A stretch of 64,000 nt of DNA from Bryobacter aggregatus MPL3 (GCF_000702445.1 NZ_JNIF01000003.1:3968001-4032000); one strand, 5' to 3'; shown: positions 42,235-51,931, counted from the first letter of the stretch. Numbers and translations: made by a program. The notes: generated from the letters alone by a model not told the origin.

Positions 42235-44055
42235 CTAGCGGATCGAAATTTGACCCAGTACAAGGGACAAGTCGCGGTTGTCCTGCGGGGGGTGGAAGGT
42301 CTTTGAGACTTGAAACTCGATTTCGAGCTCTGTCTGCCCCTGGAATTTCGCCGGTAGCGGGAAGCTCAGTTGCAGCGGGCCGGGGTGGATTGGGGTGGTT
42401 GTGATTTCCTCACCATTCACCTTGAGCGTCAGTTTCGCCTCGCCCAGTGCTTCCGGGGTGTAGCCTTTCACGAACAAGGTTGCGGAAGTAGAAAAAGGAC
42501 CTCCCAGCCGGAGGTGGGCGTCGCGGCCGATCCAGCGATTGCCGCTTTCGATCTGATACCAGCCTTTGCCAAACTGCGTCGCGTAAGCGGGATCGCCGGT
42601 TAGAACATTGGCAGAGAAGCCGTTGCCGAGTGAGAGTGCTTGATTGTGCGCCCATTCCCGGGTGACATCCCGAAGATGAGCGCCTTCCAGACGGTAGACG
42701 AGAATCGCATCCTGTTCAAACGCGGTGCGGACAATCCCCGGTGCTGCTGTGAGCGGATTCCGTGGCAGGCTTGGATCAGGGGCGATGCGAACGCCCTCTG
42801 CATGGACGAGACGGAGAGCATTGTCCACAAAAACACTTTCATAGAGGGCCGGATCGACTCCTTCGACAAGGATGAGCTTGCCGGGATGGTGCTCCACCAC
42901 ATACTGGAGACCACGAACGAGAACCCGTCCCGATCCGCTGCGGGCGAGATACCAATCAAAGGTTGCATTCTGTACCAGCCAACTCGGCCAGATGTAGAGA
43001 ATCAGAAGCGCTGCGCCCGCCCAACGGGCCGGGCCCGGGAGGCGCAGGGGAATGGTGGCGAGGACGATCATCATGCCAAAGGCGGCGGAACCGAGGTAGT
43101 AGTCGGTGCGATGGTCTCGCAAGGGGAGTACAGGGGTGAGGAGCGCCAAGCTGATGATCATGCCGAAGAGCGGAAGATAATCGCGCCGGAGGGTGCGCCA
43201 GAGGGTAAAACCGAGGATGGCGGGGGTGAGGATCCAGCGCACCGGCATTTCGAGCCAGTTCCAGTCCGGACCGAAGTTTTTGAGCTTGACCGCAGCCAGC
43301 AACCACTGCCAATAGACCCCAAGTGTTTCAAAAAGCGCCATATCGAAGTGCATCCGGTAGGCCGGGGCATCTTTGAGCTTCGGAATCAGCCACAGGTGTG
43401 CTGCCAGGAAGGCGGCGGCGGGGAGAAAGTAAGGCAGCGCGGCAGAAATCCGCCGCCGCTCGAAAAGAATGGCCCAGGCCAGCAGGATGCCGGGCAGGGC
43501 AATGATATTCTCGAGCGCGCCAAAGCCGAGCAGGTAACAGGCCCAGGAGCCGAGAAGCCAGCCGCGGCGATTGGTATCGGCGTAATACAAAAAGCACAAC
43601 AGAGACCCGAGGACGAGGGCAGAGAGCAGGACCTGGTTGTAAGCGGAAATCCAGCTCATCGCGACACTCAGGCCAAAGTTCAGTGCCCAGAGGGATGCGG
43701 CGAGTACGCCGGTGAACAGACTGCCGCTGAGGCGGCGTACCACGAGGACCAGGAGAATCTCCGCCACCGCCAGGGTCAGGAACATCCCAATGCGCATGGG
43801 CAGCGATTCCAGGCCGAACATGCTCTCAAAGCTGAGAAAATAGAGGCGTTCGCTCAAGGTCCGGATGGTTCCCTGAGCCATGGGGCTGAAGAGCGCCTGC
43901 CAGAGGTCGGACGGCGACTGCACGCTGAGGCGGAGTCCGAGCCAGGCAAAATCATCTGCGAGGAACCAGATGCGGAAGCTCTTACGGTACAGAATTAGGG
44001 TGACAACGACGGGAAACAGAATTGCCGCCCAATGTTTCAATCGTGGTCCGTTCAT
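42235..44055 (-). CDS. GT-C-like multispanning membrane protein
   Basis: The 606-residue protein has about eleven membrane helices in its first 400 residues and a soluble C-terminus. The first periplasmic loop reads IWFLADDFAWLGLR, the Asp-Asp motif of GT-C glycosyltransferases that use polyprenyl-linked sugars. The C-terminal third (about 480-606) looks like a beta-sandwich (RDAHLRLGGPFSTSATLFVK, LTLKVNGEEITTTPI). Start at 44055 chosen because the longer reading would run 540 bases through the divergent kinase gene. Acceptor unknown; surface glycan synthesis is plausible. Confidence 0.75.
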   Translation of the reverse strand: MNGPRLKHWAAILFPVVVTLILYRKSFRIWFLADDFAWLGLRLSVQSPSDLWQALFSPMAQGTIRTLSERLYFLSFESMFGLESLPMRIGMFLTLAVAEILLVLVVRRLSGSLFTGVLAASLWALNFGLSVAMSWISAYNQVLLSALVLGSLLCFLYYADTNRRGWLLGSWACYLLGFGALENIIALPGILLAWAILFERRRISAALPYFLPAAAFLAAHLWLIPKLKDAPAYRMHFDMALFETLGVYWQWLLAAVKLKNFGPDWNWLEMPVRWILTPAILGFTLWRTLRRDYLPLFGMIISLALLTPVLPLRDHRTDYYLGSAAFGMMIVLATIPLRLPGPARWAGAALLILYIWPSWLVQNATFDWYLARSGSGRVLVRGLQYVVEHHPGKLILVEGVDPALYESVFVDNALRLVHAEGVRIAPDPSLPRNPLTAAPGIVRTAFEQDAILVYRLEGAHLRDVTREWAHNQALSLGNGFSANVLTGDPAYATQFGKGWYQIESGNRWIGRDAHLRLGGPFSTSATLFVKGYTPEALGEAKLTLKVNGEEITTTPIHPGPLQLSFPLPAKFQGQTELEIEFQVSKTFHPPQDNRDLSLVLGQISIR

Positions 44056-44109
44056 CGAAGTTCCTATTTTGTCACTTCGCTGCGTGTGGGAAACTCGGTT
44101 GACGGGCTG

Positions 44110-45735
44110 ATGCAGAAAATTGGACGCTATCAGGTAGAACACGAGTTGGGTCGTGGGGCCATGGGGGTCGTGTATCGAGCCTTTGATCCCGCGATCGGAC
44201 GGCGTATTGCGATTAAGACCATCCGGCTCGATGAGTTGGGCGATCCGCAGGCTCGGGTGGCGCTGCGGGAGCGGCTGTTGCGCGAGGCGCAGTCGGCGGG
44301 CATTCTCTCCCATCCCAATATCGTTACGATTTACGACATCTCCGAGGATTCGGCGAATGCGTACATCTTCATGGAGTATGTCCAGGGGACGACGCTCGAT
44401 TCCTTTGCGCGTGGCATGCCGATGCCGGATCTTCTGGCAATTCTCGAGCAGACCGCCCAGGCGCTGGATTATGCGCATTTGAAGGGAATTGTCCACCGCG
44501 ACATCAAACCGGCGAACCTGATGCTGTCCGGCAAGCAGGTGAAGGTCACTGATTTTGGGGTTGCCCGCTTGCGCCATCGCGATTCGACGCAATCGGGTGC
44601 ATTGCTGGGCACGCCCAGCTATATGAGCCCGGAACAGGTGGCAGGCGGCGAGATTACGGGCGCTGCGGATCAGTATGCGCTGGGCATCATTGCGTATGAG
44701 TATCTGGCGGGTGTGAAGCCTTTCGAGAATGAGAATCTGGCGAATCTGTTGTTCCGAATCACGCAGAATCCGCCCGCCTTTGTTGACCGGCTGAGCGTGC
44801 CGGTGAATCAGGTTCTACAGAAAGTGCTTGCGAAGAAGGCCGAAGATCGCTATCCGAACTGTGTCGCCTTTGTGGTGGCGCTCGGCCAGGCATTGGGCAC
44901 CACCTCCTTTGCCGCGACTCCTGTCCGGGAGACCAGCGGCGATGAACCGACGATCGCTCAGGTGGAGACGGTCGAGATGGCCGCGCCGGTTCTTCCGGTG
45001 TTGCATCTGCCGCCTCCGCCGGCCCCTTCGCGATGGAAGCCCATTCTGGGCGTGTTGTTTGGCGCCAGTCTGATTGTGGCGGTGCTTTGGCTCAGTTTTG
45101 GGCAACGCGAGGAGACGCCTGTGGCCGCCACGAAGATGCCGGAGCCAGTGGCCAGCGAAGCCAAGCCGAGTGCCATGGGGGAGAAAGTGGAGGTTCCGAA
45201 GCAGGAACCCCCCGCTGAGGATCCTCCCGCGCCAGAAACGGTTTCTGAAACGAAGCCTGCTGCTCCGCCCAGAACCGCAGCCATTCAGGAAACGCGCCCG
45301 CCGGTGCCAGGCGGCGTGCAATCGGTTGTTTTCCTCTCCAGTCCGGAAGGCGCCGAGGTGGCGGTGAGCGGGGGCGTCCAGGATCGTTGCCCTCAGACCC
45401 CTTGCACGCTCGAATTGCCGGCGGGGAGTTTTGAGATTCGCGGGAAACTGGCCGGTTATCCGGACGTGGTGCGGAGCGTGCGTGTTCCGGACCAGAGCCG
45501 GGTGTACCTTTCATTCGAGAAACCGCAAGGAACGGTTGCTGTAAATTCCAATGTAAGCGGTGCTACGATTCGGATCGATGGCAAAGATACCGGGCAGAAA
45601 ACTCCAGCCTTGCTGAAATTGGCGCCTGGAAAATATACATTAGAAGTTGTTAAAGAAGGTTTTCCTGTTCAGTCGCAGGAACTGACCGTCCGAAATGGTG
45701 CGGTACAAACTCTTACCGTAAATTGGAATCAATAA
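44110..45735 (+). CDS. Transmembrane Ser/Thr protein kinase with PEGA domains
   Basis: The 541-residue protein has a complete PknB-type kinase domain (about 5-270): glycine loop LGRGAMGVVYRAFD, K36 in IAIKTI, catalytic HRDIKPANLM with D131, DFG at 148-150 and GTPSYMSPEQ. A Pro/Ala-rich linker leads to a single membrane helix (about 313-332: ILGVLFGASLIVAVLWLSFG). Outside it there are two PEGA domains (VVFLSSPEGAEVAVSG...., VAVNSNVSGATIRIDG....LAPGKYTLEVVKEG). The outer PEGA domains probably sense envelope or polysaccharide state. The next gene starts one base after its stop. Confidence 0.93.
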   Translation: MQKIGRYQVEHELGRGAMGVVYRAFDPAIGRRIAIKTIRLDELGDPQARVALRERLLREAQSAGILSHPNIVTIYDISEDSANAYIFMEYVQGTTLDSFARGMPMPDLLAILEQTAQALDYAHLKGIVHRDIKPANLMLSGKQVKVTDFGVARLRHRDSTQSGALLGTPSYMSPEQVAGGEITGAADQYALGIIAYEYLAGVKPFENENLANLLFRITQNPPAFVDRLSVPVNQVLQKVLAKKAEDRYPNCVAFVVALGQALGTTSFAATPVRETSGDEPTIAQVETVEMAAPVLPVLHLPPPPAPSRWKPILGVLFGASLIVAVLWLSFGQREETPVAATKMPEPVASEAKPSAMGEKVEVPKQEPPAEDPPAPETVSETKPAAPPRTAAIQETRPPVPGGVQSVVFLSSPEGAEVAVSGGVQDRCPQTPCTLELPAGSFEIRGKLAGYPDVVRSVRVPDQSRVYLSFEKPQGTVAVNSNVSGATIRIDGKDTGQKTPALLKLAPGKYTLEVVKEGFPVQSQELTVRNGAVQTLTVNWNQ

Positions 45736-45736
45736 T

Positions 45737-47086
45737 ATGTACTCCCAGTTGAAACTCGGCCGCCGCTCTCTATTCGGTATGGCGGGCTCACTCTTTGTTC
45801 CGAACTTCGCTGCCTCGTTGGCGGCGCAGATGACAGGGCCATTGGTTGAGGGTAAGTCTCCGAGCATGATCATTCACTCTCGGAGGCCGGAGGACTATGA
45901 GATGCCTCTGGAAGGTTTTCTCCAGGCAATCACTCCGACAGAGCTGTTCTATGTGCGTAGTCATCACTACACCCCTCAAGTAGATCTGGAGCGTCACTCC
46001 CTTCGAGTTGGTGGCGAGGTTGCATCGCCTTATTCGATTACTTTGCGGGATTTGAAGAAGCTGCCGCGGATCGAGTTAGTGGGAGTGATGGAGTGCGCTG
46101 GGAATGGGCGCGGCTTTTACACGCCACGACTTCCCGGTTTGCAATGGACTCATGGCGGAGTGGGGAATGCGCGCTGGGCGGGAGTCCGGCTGGCGGACGT
46201 GCTGAAGACGGCCAATGTCAGAGCGAGCACGAAGCATATTCTTTTTGATGGAGCCGATGTGGCAATCGGATCGATGCCCAAGTTCCAACGCAGCATTCCT
46301 CTGAAGAAGGCAATGGATCCCGATACGATGCTGGCCTTTGAGATGAACGGTAAGCCCCTGACGCCCACGCATGGCTTTCCGCTGCGTCTGATCGTGCCGG
46401 GCTGGGGCGGCGACTCGTGGGTGAAGTGGTTGGTGGGAATTCAAGCGTTGGACCGGGAGTTTGATGGCTTCTTTATGAAGACTGCCTATCGCTATCCAAC
46501 TAAGCCGGTGGTTCCTGGTACGGCCATCGATCCGGCGCAGATGAAGCCGGTGGAATCCGTACGCGCGAAGAGTGTCATTGCCATGCCACGTGACAATGCC
46601 GTGATCGGGCAGGGAACAACCCGGATTGCCGGTGCGGCGTGGTCGGGGGAAGTGCCGTTGGCGAAAGTGGAGGTCTCGACGGATGGGGGACGCTCCTGGT
46701 CGATTGCCCGGCTGACCAGTTCGAATGGGCGCTGGGCGTGGCAGACCTGGGACTACTCCTGGAACGCCACGCCGGGCAGCTACCGGATCCAGGCCCGGGC
46801 GACTGACGCCAATGGCTATAGCCAACCGACCGAGCAAGAGTGGAACCCGAGCGGGTATCTGTGGAATGTGATCCAGACGGTCCGCGTGGAAGTGACGCCG
46901 ATGTTGTCGACAACCTATCGCAATAGCTGTACCAGTTGCCATGGCGAAGATATCATTCGCGGTCAGAAGCTGACTCGAAGCCAGTGGGAGCGTGAGGTCG
47001 ACAAGATGATGCGCTGGGGCGCACAGGTGCCAACCGATCAGAAAACAAGTCTGATCGAGTATTTGTCGACGCGCTTTAAGCCTTAA
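45737..47086 (+). CDS. Exported sulfite-oxidase-like molybdoenzyme with fused cytochrome c domain
   Basis: The 449-residue protein carries a Tat-type leader (GRRSLFGMAGSLFVPN), a sulfite-oxidase fold with Moco Cys120 in VGVMECAGNGRG, then THGFPLRLIVPGWGGDSWVK, and a dimerisation domain (SVIAMPRDNAVIGQGTTRIA). The final 55 residues hold one c-type heme site CTSCH (398-402), as in SorAB-like fusions. It would oxidise sulfite or a related substrate in the periplasm and pass electrons through its own heme. It starts one base after the kinase gene stop. Confidence 0.9.
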   Translation: MYSQLKLGRRSLFGMAGSLFVPNFAASLAAQMTGPLVEGKSPSMIIHSRRPEDYEMPLEGFLQAITPTELFYVRSHHYTPQVDLERHSLRVGGEVASPYSITLRDLKKLPRIELVGVMECAGNGRGFYTPRLPGLQWTHGGVGNARWAGVRLADVLKTANVRASTKHILFDGADVAIGSMPKFQRSIPLKKAMDPDTMLAFEMNGKPLTPTHGFPLRLIVPGWGGDSWVKWLVGIQALDREFDGFFMKTAYRYPTKPVVPGTAIDPAQMKPVESVRAKSVIAMPRDNAVIGQGTTRIAGAAWSGEVPLAKVEVSTDGGRSWSIARLTSSNGRWAWQTWDYSWNATPGSYRIQARATDANGYSQPTEQEWNPSGYLWNVIQTVRVEVTPMLSTTYRNSCTSCHGEDIIRGQKLTRSQWEREVDKMMRWGAQVPTDQKTSLIEYLSTRFKP

Positions 47087-48254
47087 GCGGCTGCTCGCTT
47101 TGGGCCCAACGGAGCAGCAGCGCTCCTACCAGACAGAGCAGGATGTCGGTGATATCCGGAATCCGGCCCGGTTGATAGATTTGCGAGATTTCGCCTGCGA
47201 AGACCAGCGCCGTGATGAGAAGCGTGGCAATCCCGAGCGGAAGTGCGAACGCGATCTGGAACTGCCGAATGCCGTAGATCGCAAAGAAGAGTTTGTCCGC
47301 GATGATAGACAAGCCATCGGGACGGGCCAGGCCGAGCGCGGCGGAAAGCGGCATCCAGGAGAACGAATGGGCGGCGCGGTCCGACCACTCGAACGGCATT
47401 GTCTGGCGGAGGGCGAGGATCAGTAGCGTGGCCAGGGCAAGCGATCGCGCCAGGACAAGGTTGCCGGCGACAGGGAGTATGAGCCCGAGGATCAGGCCCA
47501 CGGCAGAGGCAATCGTCTTCTCCGCTCCCATGGGCCTGCCAATGAGCAGCAATTGGAGGGGAAGAGCGGCCAGCAGCAGGATGCCGGCGATGGTGGCGAC
47601 GCGTAGGGCAAAGGTCTCTTTGAGCAGCGTGGCAATGGCGAAACCGGCAAAGGCAAGGCCGAGGATTTGGATGATTGCTTCCGGCGAATCGACTGGTTCG
47701 GAGTGGATGCTGTAAAGGGACGAACGGCGAAAGCTGGGGACAAAGGGCGCCCAGCGGGCGATGGCCCAAAGGAAGACGACGAGGATGGCGCTCCGGTCTT
47801 CGGTCCAGGACAAACCACGAAAGCGCTTGGAGAGCCAGCTCACGAGCTTGGTTCGCGCGAGCAGGGCTCCCAGTGCGGCTCCCATGGAGTTCAGTAGCAC
47901 GTCGCGAGCCGAGGAAACGCGCATGGGCTCGAAGGCCTGGAGGTATTCGAGACCCGTGGAGAGTAGCGACGCGCCAGTCAGCGTGAGAAGGAACCCTCTC
48001 CAACCCGGGAAGCTGAGGGCTCCAAAGAGGCCGAGTGGCAGATAGAAATAGAGGTTCATCACCACATCGAGCCAGTCGCCCGGGGTGTCTGGAGAACTCC
48101 AGGCTAAGGGAAGCCGGGGTCTGCTAATGAAGTGGAACGGAAACAGCGTCAGATGCACCACTAACAGGAGTGAGAGCAGCAGCGCCGCGCGAGTAGGGTT
48201 GAATTTCACGAGCGGGGAAGGCCGATGGCGCGCAGGTTGACTGTGGGGTTGCAC
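47076..48254 (-). CDS. VanZ-family membrane protein
   Basis: The 392-residue protein has about ten membrane helices and two VanZ units, each with its Arg...Asp...N...G marks: MRVSSARDVLLNSMGAALGA near residue 110-130 and GRIPDITDILLCLVGALLLR near the C-terminus. VanZ proteins are of unclear function but are linked to low-level teicoplanin resistance in Gram-positives. It converges on the molybdoenzyme gene, overlapping by 11 bases. Confidence 0.85.
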   Translation of the reverse strand: MQPHSQPARHRPSPLVKFNPTRAALLLSLLLVVHLTLFPFHFISRPRLPLAWSSPDTPGDWLDVVMNLYFYLPLGLFGALSFPGWRGFLLTLTGASLLSTGLEYLQAFEPMRVSSARDVLLNSMGAALGALLARTKLVSWLSKRFRGLSWTEDRSAILVVFLWAIARWAPFVPSFRRSSLYSIHSEPVDSPEAIIQILGLAFAGFAIATLLKETFALRVATIAGILLLAALPLQLLLIGRPMGAEKTIASAVGLILGLILPVAGNLVLARSLALATLLILALRQTMPFEWSDRAAHSFSWMPLSAALGLARPDGLSIIADKLFFAIYGIRQFQIAFALPLGIATLLITALVFAGEISQIYQPGRIPDITDILLCLVGALLLRWAQSEQPLKA

Positions 48255-48348
48255 CGGCCTTGGGGCACCAGCGCAATCCGATTGTCGACACTTGCTTCCG
48301 CCATTCCATCTTTAGTCTAAGAGATGGAGCAGGGCCTTGGCGCGAGTG

Positions 48349-48546
48349 TTAGCGGCTGGCAACGTGAGCGGCGACGGACTGTAATTCTTCCATCACTTGT
48401 GTGGCTTCAATCTGTTGTTCTTGCTGGGCCGCATTCTTGGGTCCTCGCATCGCGAGAGGGACTGCGGTCAACCGCATCAGATCCAGTTGGAAGCGTACCT
48501 GATCCATAGCCTGTTGTGCTGTTTCCTGTGCAGATTGCTGTTTCAT
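48349..48546 (-). CDS. Small hypothetical protein
   Basis: A 65-residue reading that is mostly Gln/Ala-rich helix (MKQQSAQETAQQAMDQVRFQ, ...NAAQQEQQIEATQVMEELQ). No leader, membrane helix or Cys. The upstream Shine-Dalgarno is weak (CAGGC about 7 bases away). It may be real, because no other frame covers this stretch, but there is no homology support. Confidence 0.35.
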   Translation of the reverse strand: MKQQSAQETAQQAMDQVRFQLDLMRLTAVPLAMRGPKNAAQQEQQIEATQVMEELQSVAAHVASR

Positions 48547-48915
48547 ATCTTGCCTGAGTGTCTAATCGGACTACTGGGCAAAAATCTGAAGATGAAAATA
48601 GCTATTGGAGTGAAGAAATATCCCGATGAGGCTCTCAGACCTGGTTGGGTGGGGTGTAATGGTGGGTTCGTTTGGCAGGTCGTTTGGTGGTGGGTTCGAC
48701 AGCGGATTGGGTGATGCGGTGAACAACCCTATGTTCTGAGAGCCTATCGGTCACGTCTACATCTGTCTTTTAGCAAGTGGCATGCCAAAGTCTAAACCTA
48801 AGAAAACATTACACTCCATCGATCTGGTTCCCGAATTGAAACACGTTCCCATTGGGCCCAGTTCAATTTGGTTGCTCCCCTTGACTATCTACAAGAGCGA
48901 TGACAGACTGGCGGC
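48547..48915. other. Gap of about 370 bases with an inverted-repeat element
   Basis: Between the small protein and padR no gene is supported. It holds a 128-bp segment bounded by near-perfect inverted repeats (48623-48750, listed separately) and, at 48881-48886, TTGACT, a candidate -35 box for padR. A short reading at 48782-48961 starts MPKSKPKKTLHSIDLV but overlaps padR and is not supported. Confidence 0.6.
48623..48750. repeat. Short element with 16-bp terminal inverted repeats (MITE-like)
   Basis: CCGATGAGGCTCTCAGA (48623-48639) and TCTGAGAGCCTATCGG (48735-48750) are inverted copies of each other except for one extra base. The 95 bases between are G/T-rich with a direct repeat of GGTGGGTTCG (48661 and 48689). 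No coding potential and no clear target duplication. The shape is that of a non-autonomous transposable element or a large hairpin. Confidence 0.45.
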
Positions 48916-49245
48916 ATGGGTAAACCCGCTGATCTGCTCCAAGGAACGCTGGACCTGCTGATTCTTCGTTCGCTGGCCTGGCAGCCGCTGCATGGCTGGG
49001 CGATTGCGCAACGGATTGAAGAGTGTTCGAAGAATGTATTGCTGGTACAGCAGGGGAGCCTCTATCCGGCGCTCCATCGGATGGAGGAGCAGGGCTGGAT
49101 CGAGGCGGCTTGGGGAGAGAGCGAGAACAAGCGGCGGGCGAAGTTCTATTCGCTCACTCCGGAAGGCGCGGCGCGCCTGGAAGAAGAACGCAAGCAGTGG
49201 GATCGTTTGTCGGGTGCCGTGCAGCTTGTGATGGAGCAATCCTGA
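48916..49245 (+). CDS. PadR-family transcriptional regulator
   Basis: The 109-residue protein shows the short PadR pattern typical of acidobacterial transporter operons: LLQGTLDLLILRSLAWQPLH, GWAIAQRIEECSKNVLLVQQ, GSLYPALHRMEEQGWIEAAW and KFYSLTPEGAARLEEERKQW. It probably represses the permease gene directly downstream, whose start shares TGATG with this stop. The effector is unknown. Confidence 0.93.
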   Translation: MGKPADLLQGTLDLLILRSLAWQPLHGWAIAQRIEECSKNVLLVQQGSLYPALHRMEEQGWIEAAWGESENKRRAKFYSLTPEGAARLEEERKQWDRLSGAVQLVMEQS

Positions 49246-51926
49246 TGCGCACCCTGCGGCGGCTCAAACGGGCTTGGAGCAGTCTGTTTCATTCCGGCAG
49301 CCGGGATGTCGAGTTGGACGACGAACTGGCGGCTCATCTGGCGCATGAGATTGACGCGCGGGTGGCGGGCGGGGAAAGTGTTGCCGAGGCGACGCGGCAG
49401 GCGCATCTGGCGCTGGGACGGGTGGCCGCGGTGAGCGAAGAGACGCGGGCCCAGCGGAGTTTTGCCTTTCTGACCGGCTTGTCGCAGGACCTGAGCTTTG
49501 CGCTCCGGCTGATGCGGAAGAGTCCGGTGTTTACGCTGGCCGCGGTGGGGAGTCTGGCGCTGGGGATTGGCGCCAATACGGCGATCTATTCGCTGTACAG
49601 CCGGATTCTGATCGATGAGATGCCGGTTCATGCTCCGAGCGAGCTGTACCAGCTCCTCTCTCGCACCAGCAATCAAAAGGCTGGCCAATTTAATACTTCC
49701 TACTCTTATCCGTTCATTCGAGAGTTGCAGGAGAATAGCCCCCAGCTCCAAGGCGTCACCTGCTCTGCCAATGGGGCCGTGAGTCTACGTAGCGGTGCGC
49801 AATCGAAGATTGTTTCCGTCGAGGAGGTGTGTGGCAACTACTTCTCGCTGTTGGGGATCCAGCCGGCGCTGGGCCGTTTGTTGCAGCCTGCGGACAACGT
49901 GGATCCGGGTGCGCATCCGGTTGCCGTGTTGTCGCATCATTATTGGCGCAGCGAGTATGGTTCGGACCCGGAGATCGTGGGCCGCCGTGTCGAGTTCAAC
50001 GGCCACCCCTTCACGATTGTGGGCATTACCCCGCCGAACTACTTCTCATTCTCGAAAGGAAATCTTCCGAACTTCTTCGTTCCGATTGTGATGGATGGGG
50101 TCATCAGTTCTTCGCCGACGATGACGACGGATCCGGGGAGTTACTGGATTAGTGTGGTGATGCGGACGAAGCCAGGGGTCTCGCTGGCGAGCCTGGAATC
50201 GGAAATAGCGGCACGGTATCGCCGATATCGCGCTGCGAACGGCGGCACGTCTCAGAGTGAGTATCAAAAGAAAGTGGAATCGACTCTGATCGTGCATCTG
50301 GAATCTGCCGCGCAGGGATTTGGGACGCGTTCTCGAGTGGAAAGCGATCAGAAGCCTCTGACACTTTTGCTTTGTGTGGTGGGCGCGGTGTTGCTGATTG
50401 CGTGTATCAATATCGCAAACTTACTCTTAGCGCGAGCGACGGCCCGGCAGCGGGAGATTGCGACCCGGCTTGCTCTCGGGGCGAGCCGGATGCGTCTGGT
50501 CCGGCAATTTTTGACGGAGAGCCTGCTGTTGGCTGCCAGCGGTGGTGTTGCCGGGTTGGCGTTGGCGTTGACGTTGGAACGGGCGCTCATGCGCGAGGCC
50601 TATGGCAAGAATGCGCAACTGCTGGTGGATGGTGGACCTTCCTGGCTGGTTTTACTTGCCTGTTTCGGACTGACAATCGTGGCGGGGTTTGGTTTTGGGC
50701 TTGCACCGGCCTTGAGTGCCGACCGGCAAGGGATTCGTGCGCCACGTCGTATGGTGGGGCGCAAACTGCTGGTGAGTCTCCAGGTGGCCTTATCGATTCT
50801 GCTTTTGATGGGCGCGGGATTGTTTCTGAAGACGCTCTCGAATTTGCGAACCGCTGACAGTGGCTTTGTGCGCGACCAACTCGTCACGATGCAGTTAACG
50901 CCTGGCCTGCTCGGTCGCAAACCCGAGGAGTTGCGGGCTTACTACCGCAACGTGGAGCAGCGTGTCGCCGAAGTACCGGGTGTGGCAGGCGTAAGCTTCA
51001 ATGCGGTTGGTCTGCTGGCGGGCAGTCGATGGGGGAGTGGCATTCAGGTGGCGGGGGTGGTGATTCCGGAGGGTGAGCCCGCGCCGCTGCGGAACGCTGT
51101 TGGGCCGAAGTTCTTTTCGATGATCGGGGCGCGTTTCATCGAAGGACGAGACTTTGAGTTTGCTGACAATTCGGAGACTGCGCCGAAGGTGGCGATTGTG
51201 AATCAATCCTTTGCGCGCCGCTACTTTGGGAATTCTTCGGCGATCGGCAGGATGATCGGTCCGGGGAATCGGGAAACGAAGCCAAGTTTCACCATCGTGG
51301 GGGTGGTGGCAGACCTGCGTGACGCACGCATCACGGCGGAAGCGGAGCGCTATTGGTATGTGCCCTATGCACAGCAGAACCGGCTGCCGAGTTTGACGCT
51401 CACGGCGAGAGCGCAAGGGGAATCGGTCGCTCTGTTGAAGATGATTCAGGCGGAAGTTGCGCGAGTGGACCCGAATGTCCCGATCTCAAGACAGCAGACA
51501 ATGGCGACAACACTCGAGGATCAGATCTCGCTCGAACGTCTGGTTGCCCGGGTCAGCAGCTTCTTTGCGCTGGTGGCGGTGCTGCTGGCGGTGATCGGTC
51601 TCTATGGGGTGATGGCGTATACGGTGGAGCGCAGGACGCGCGAGATTGGAATTCGCATGGCGCTCGGGGAAGAGCGGTCGCGAGTGTTAGGCGGAGTGCT
51701 GCGGGAGGCATTGCTATACGTGGGAATTGGCGTATTGATGGGGATTCCGCTGGCGCTCGGGCTCGCGCGTTTTTCGACGAAGCTGCTGTACGGAGTGCAG
51801 CCGATGGATTGGATGAGTCTCAGTATTGCCGTCGCTACGATTACGGGATTTGGGATGCTGGCAGGCTTCCTCACGGCGCGCCGCGCTGCCTCGATCGAAC
51901 CGATGATGGCGCTGCGGATAGAATAG
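49245..51926 (+). CDS. ABC-type permease of the acidobacterial ADOP/MacB-like type
   Basis: The 893-residue protein is a permease without its own ATPase. It has an N-terminal cytosolic ADOP region (LDDELAAHLAHEIDARVAGG, LALGRVAAVSEETRAQRSFA), then the first FtsX/MacB membrane block (FTLAAVGSLALGIGANTAIY) with a large periplasmic core, three further helices near 420-530, and a second FtsX block ending in helices near 760-880 (SSFFALVAVLLAVIGLYGVM, REIGIRMALGEERSRVLGGV). Start is ATG at 49245, overlapping padR. The cognate ATPase is not nearby. Role is probably export of an antimicrobial or lipid-linked compound. Confidence 0.9.
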   Translation: MRTLRRLKRAWSSLFHSGSRDVELDDELAAHLAHEIDARVAGGESVAEATRQAHLALGRVAAVSEETRAQRSFAFLTGLSQDLSFALRLMRKSPVFTLAAVGSLALGIGANTAIYSLYSRILIDEMPVHAPSELYQLLSRTSNQKAGQFNTSYSYPFIRELQENSPQLQGVTCSANGAVSLRSGAQSKIVSVEEVCGNYFSLLGIQPALGRLLQPADNVDPGAHPVAVLSHHYWRSEYGSDPEIVGRRVEFNGHPFTIVGITPPNYFSFSKGNLPNFFVPIVMDGVISSSPTMTTDPGSYWISVVMRTKPGVSLASLESEIAARYRRYRAANGGTSQSEYQKKVESTLIVHLESAAQGFGTRSRVESDQKPLTLLLCVVGAVLLIACINIANLLLARATARQREIATRLALGASRMRLVRQFLTESLLLAASGGVAGLALALTLERALMREAYGKNAQLLVDGGPSWLVLLACFGLTIVAGFGFGLAPALSADRQGIRAPRRMVGRKLLVSLQVALSILLLMGAGLFLKTLSNLRTADSGFVRDQLVTMQLTPGLLGRKPEELRAYYRNVEQRVAEVPGVAGVSFNAVGLLAGSRWGSGIQVAGVVIPEGEPAPLRNAVGPKFFSMIGARFIEGRDFEFADNSETAPKVAIVNQSFARRYFGNSSAIGRMIGPGNRETKPSFTIVGVVADLRDARITAEAERYWYVPYAQQNRLPSLTLTARAQGESVALLKMIQAEVARVDPNVPISRQQTMATTLEDQISLERLVARVSSFFALVAVLLAVIGLYGVMAYTVERRTREIGIRMALGEERSRVLGGVLREALLYVGIGVLMGIPLALGLARFSTKLLYGVQPMDWMSLSIAVATITGFGMLAGFLTARRAASIEPMMALRIE

Positions 51927-51931
51927 GCGTC

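Noticed and set aside
42235-44592. A longer GT-C membrane protein starting at 44592
   Set aside because: The extra 179 residues lie antisense to the kinase gene and look like shadow translation; the normal membrane-protein start is at 44055.
48782-48961. A 59-residue reading MPKSKPKKTLHSIDLV upstream of and overlapping padR
   Set aside because: No ribosome site, it overlaps the padR start in another frame, and it lies next to a repeat element; probably chance.
51353-51931. A longer N-terminus of the esterase/SMP-30 fusion, starting inside the ABC permease
   Set aside because: The extension is an out-of-frame shadow of the permease; the leader begins at GTG 51932.
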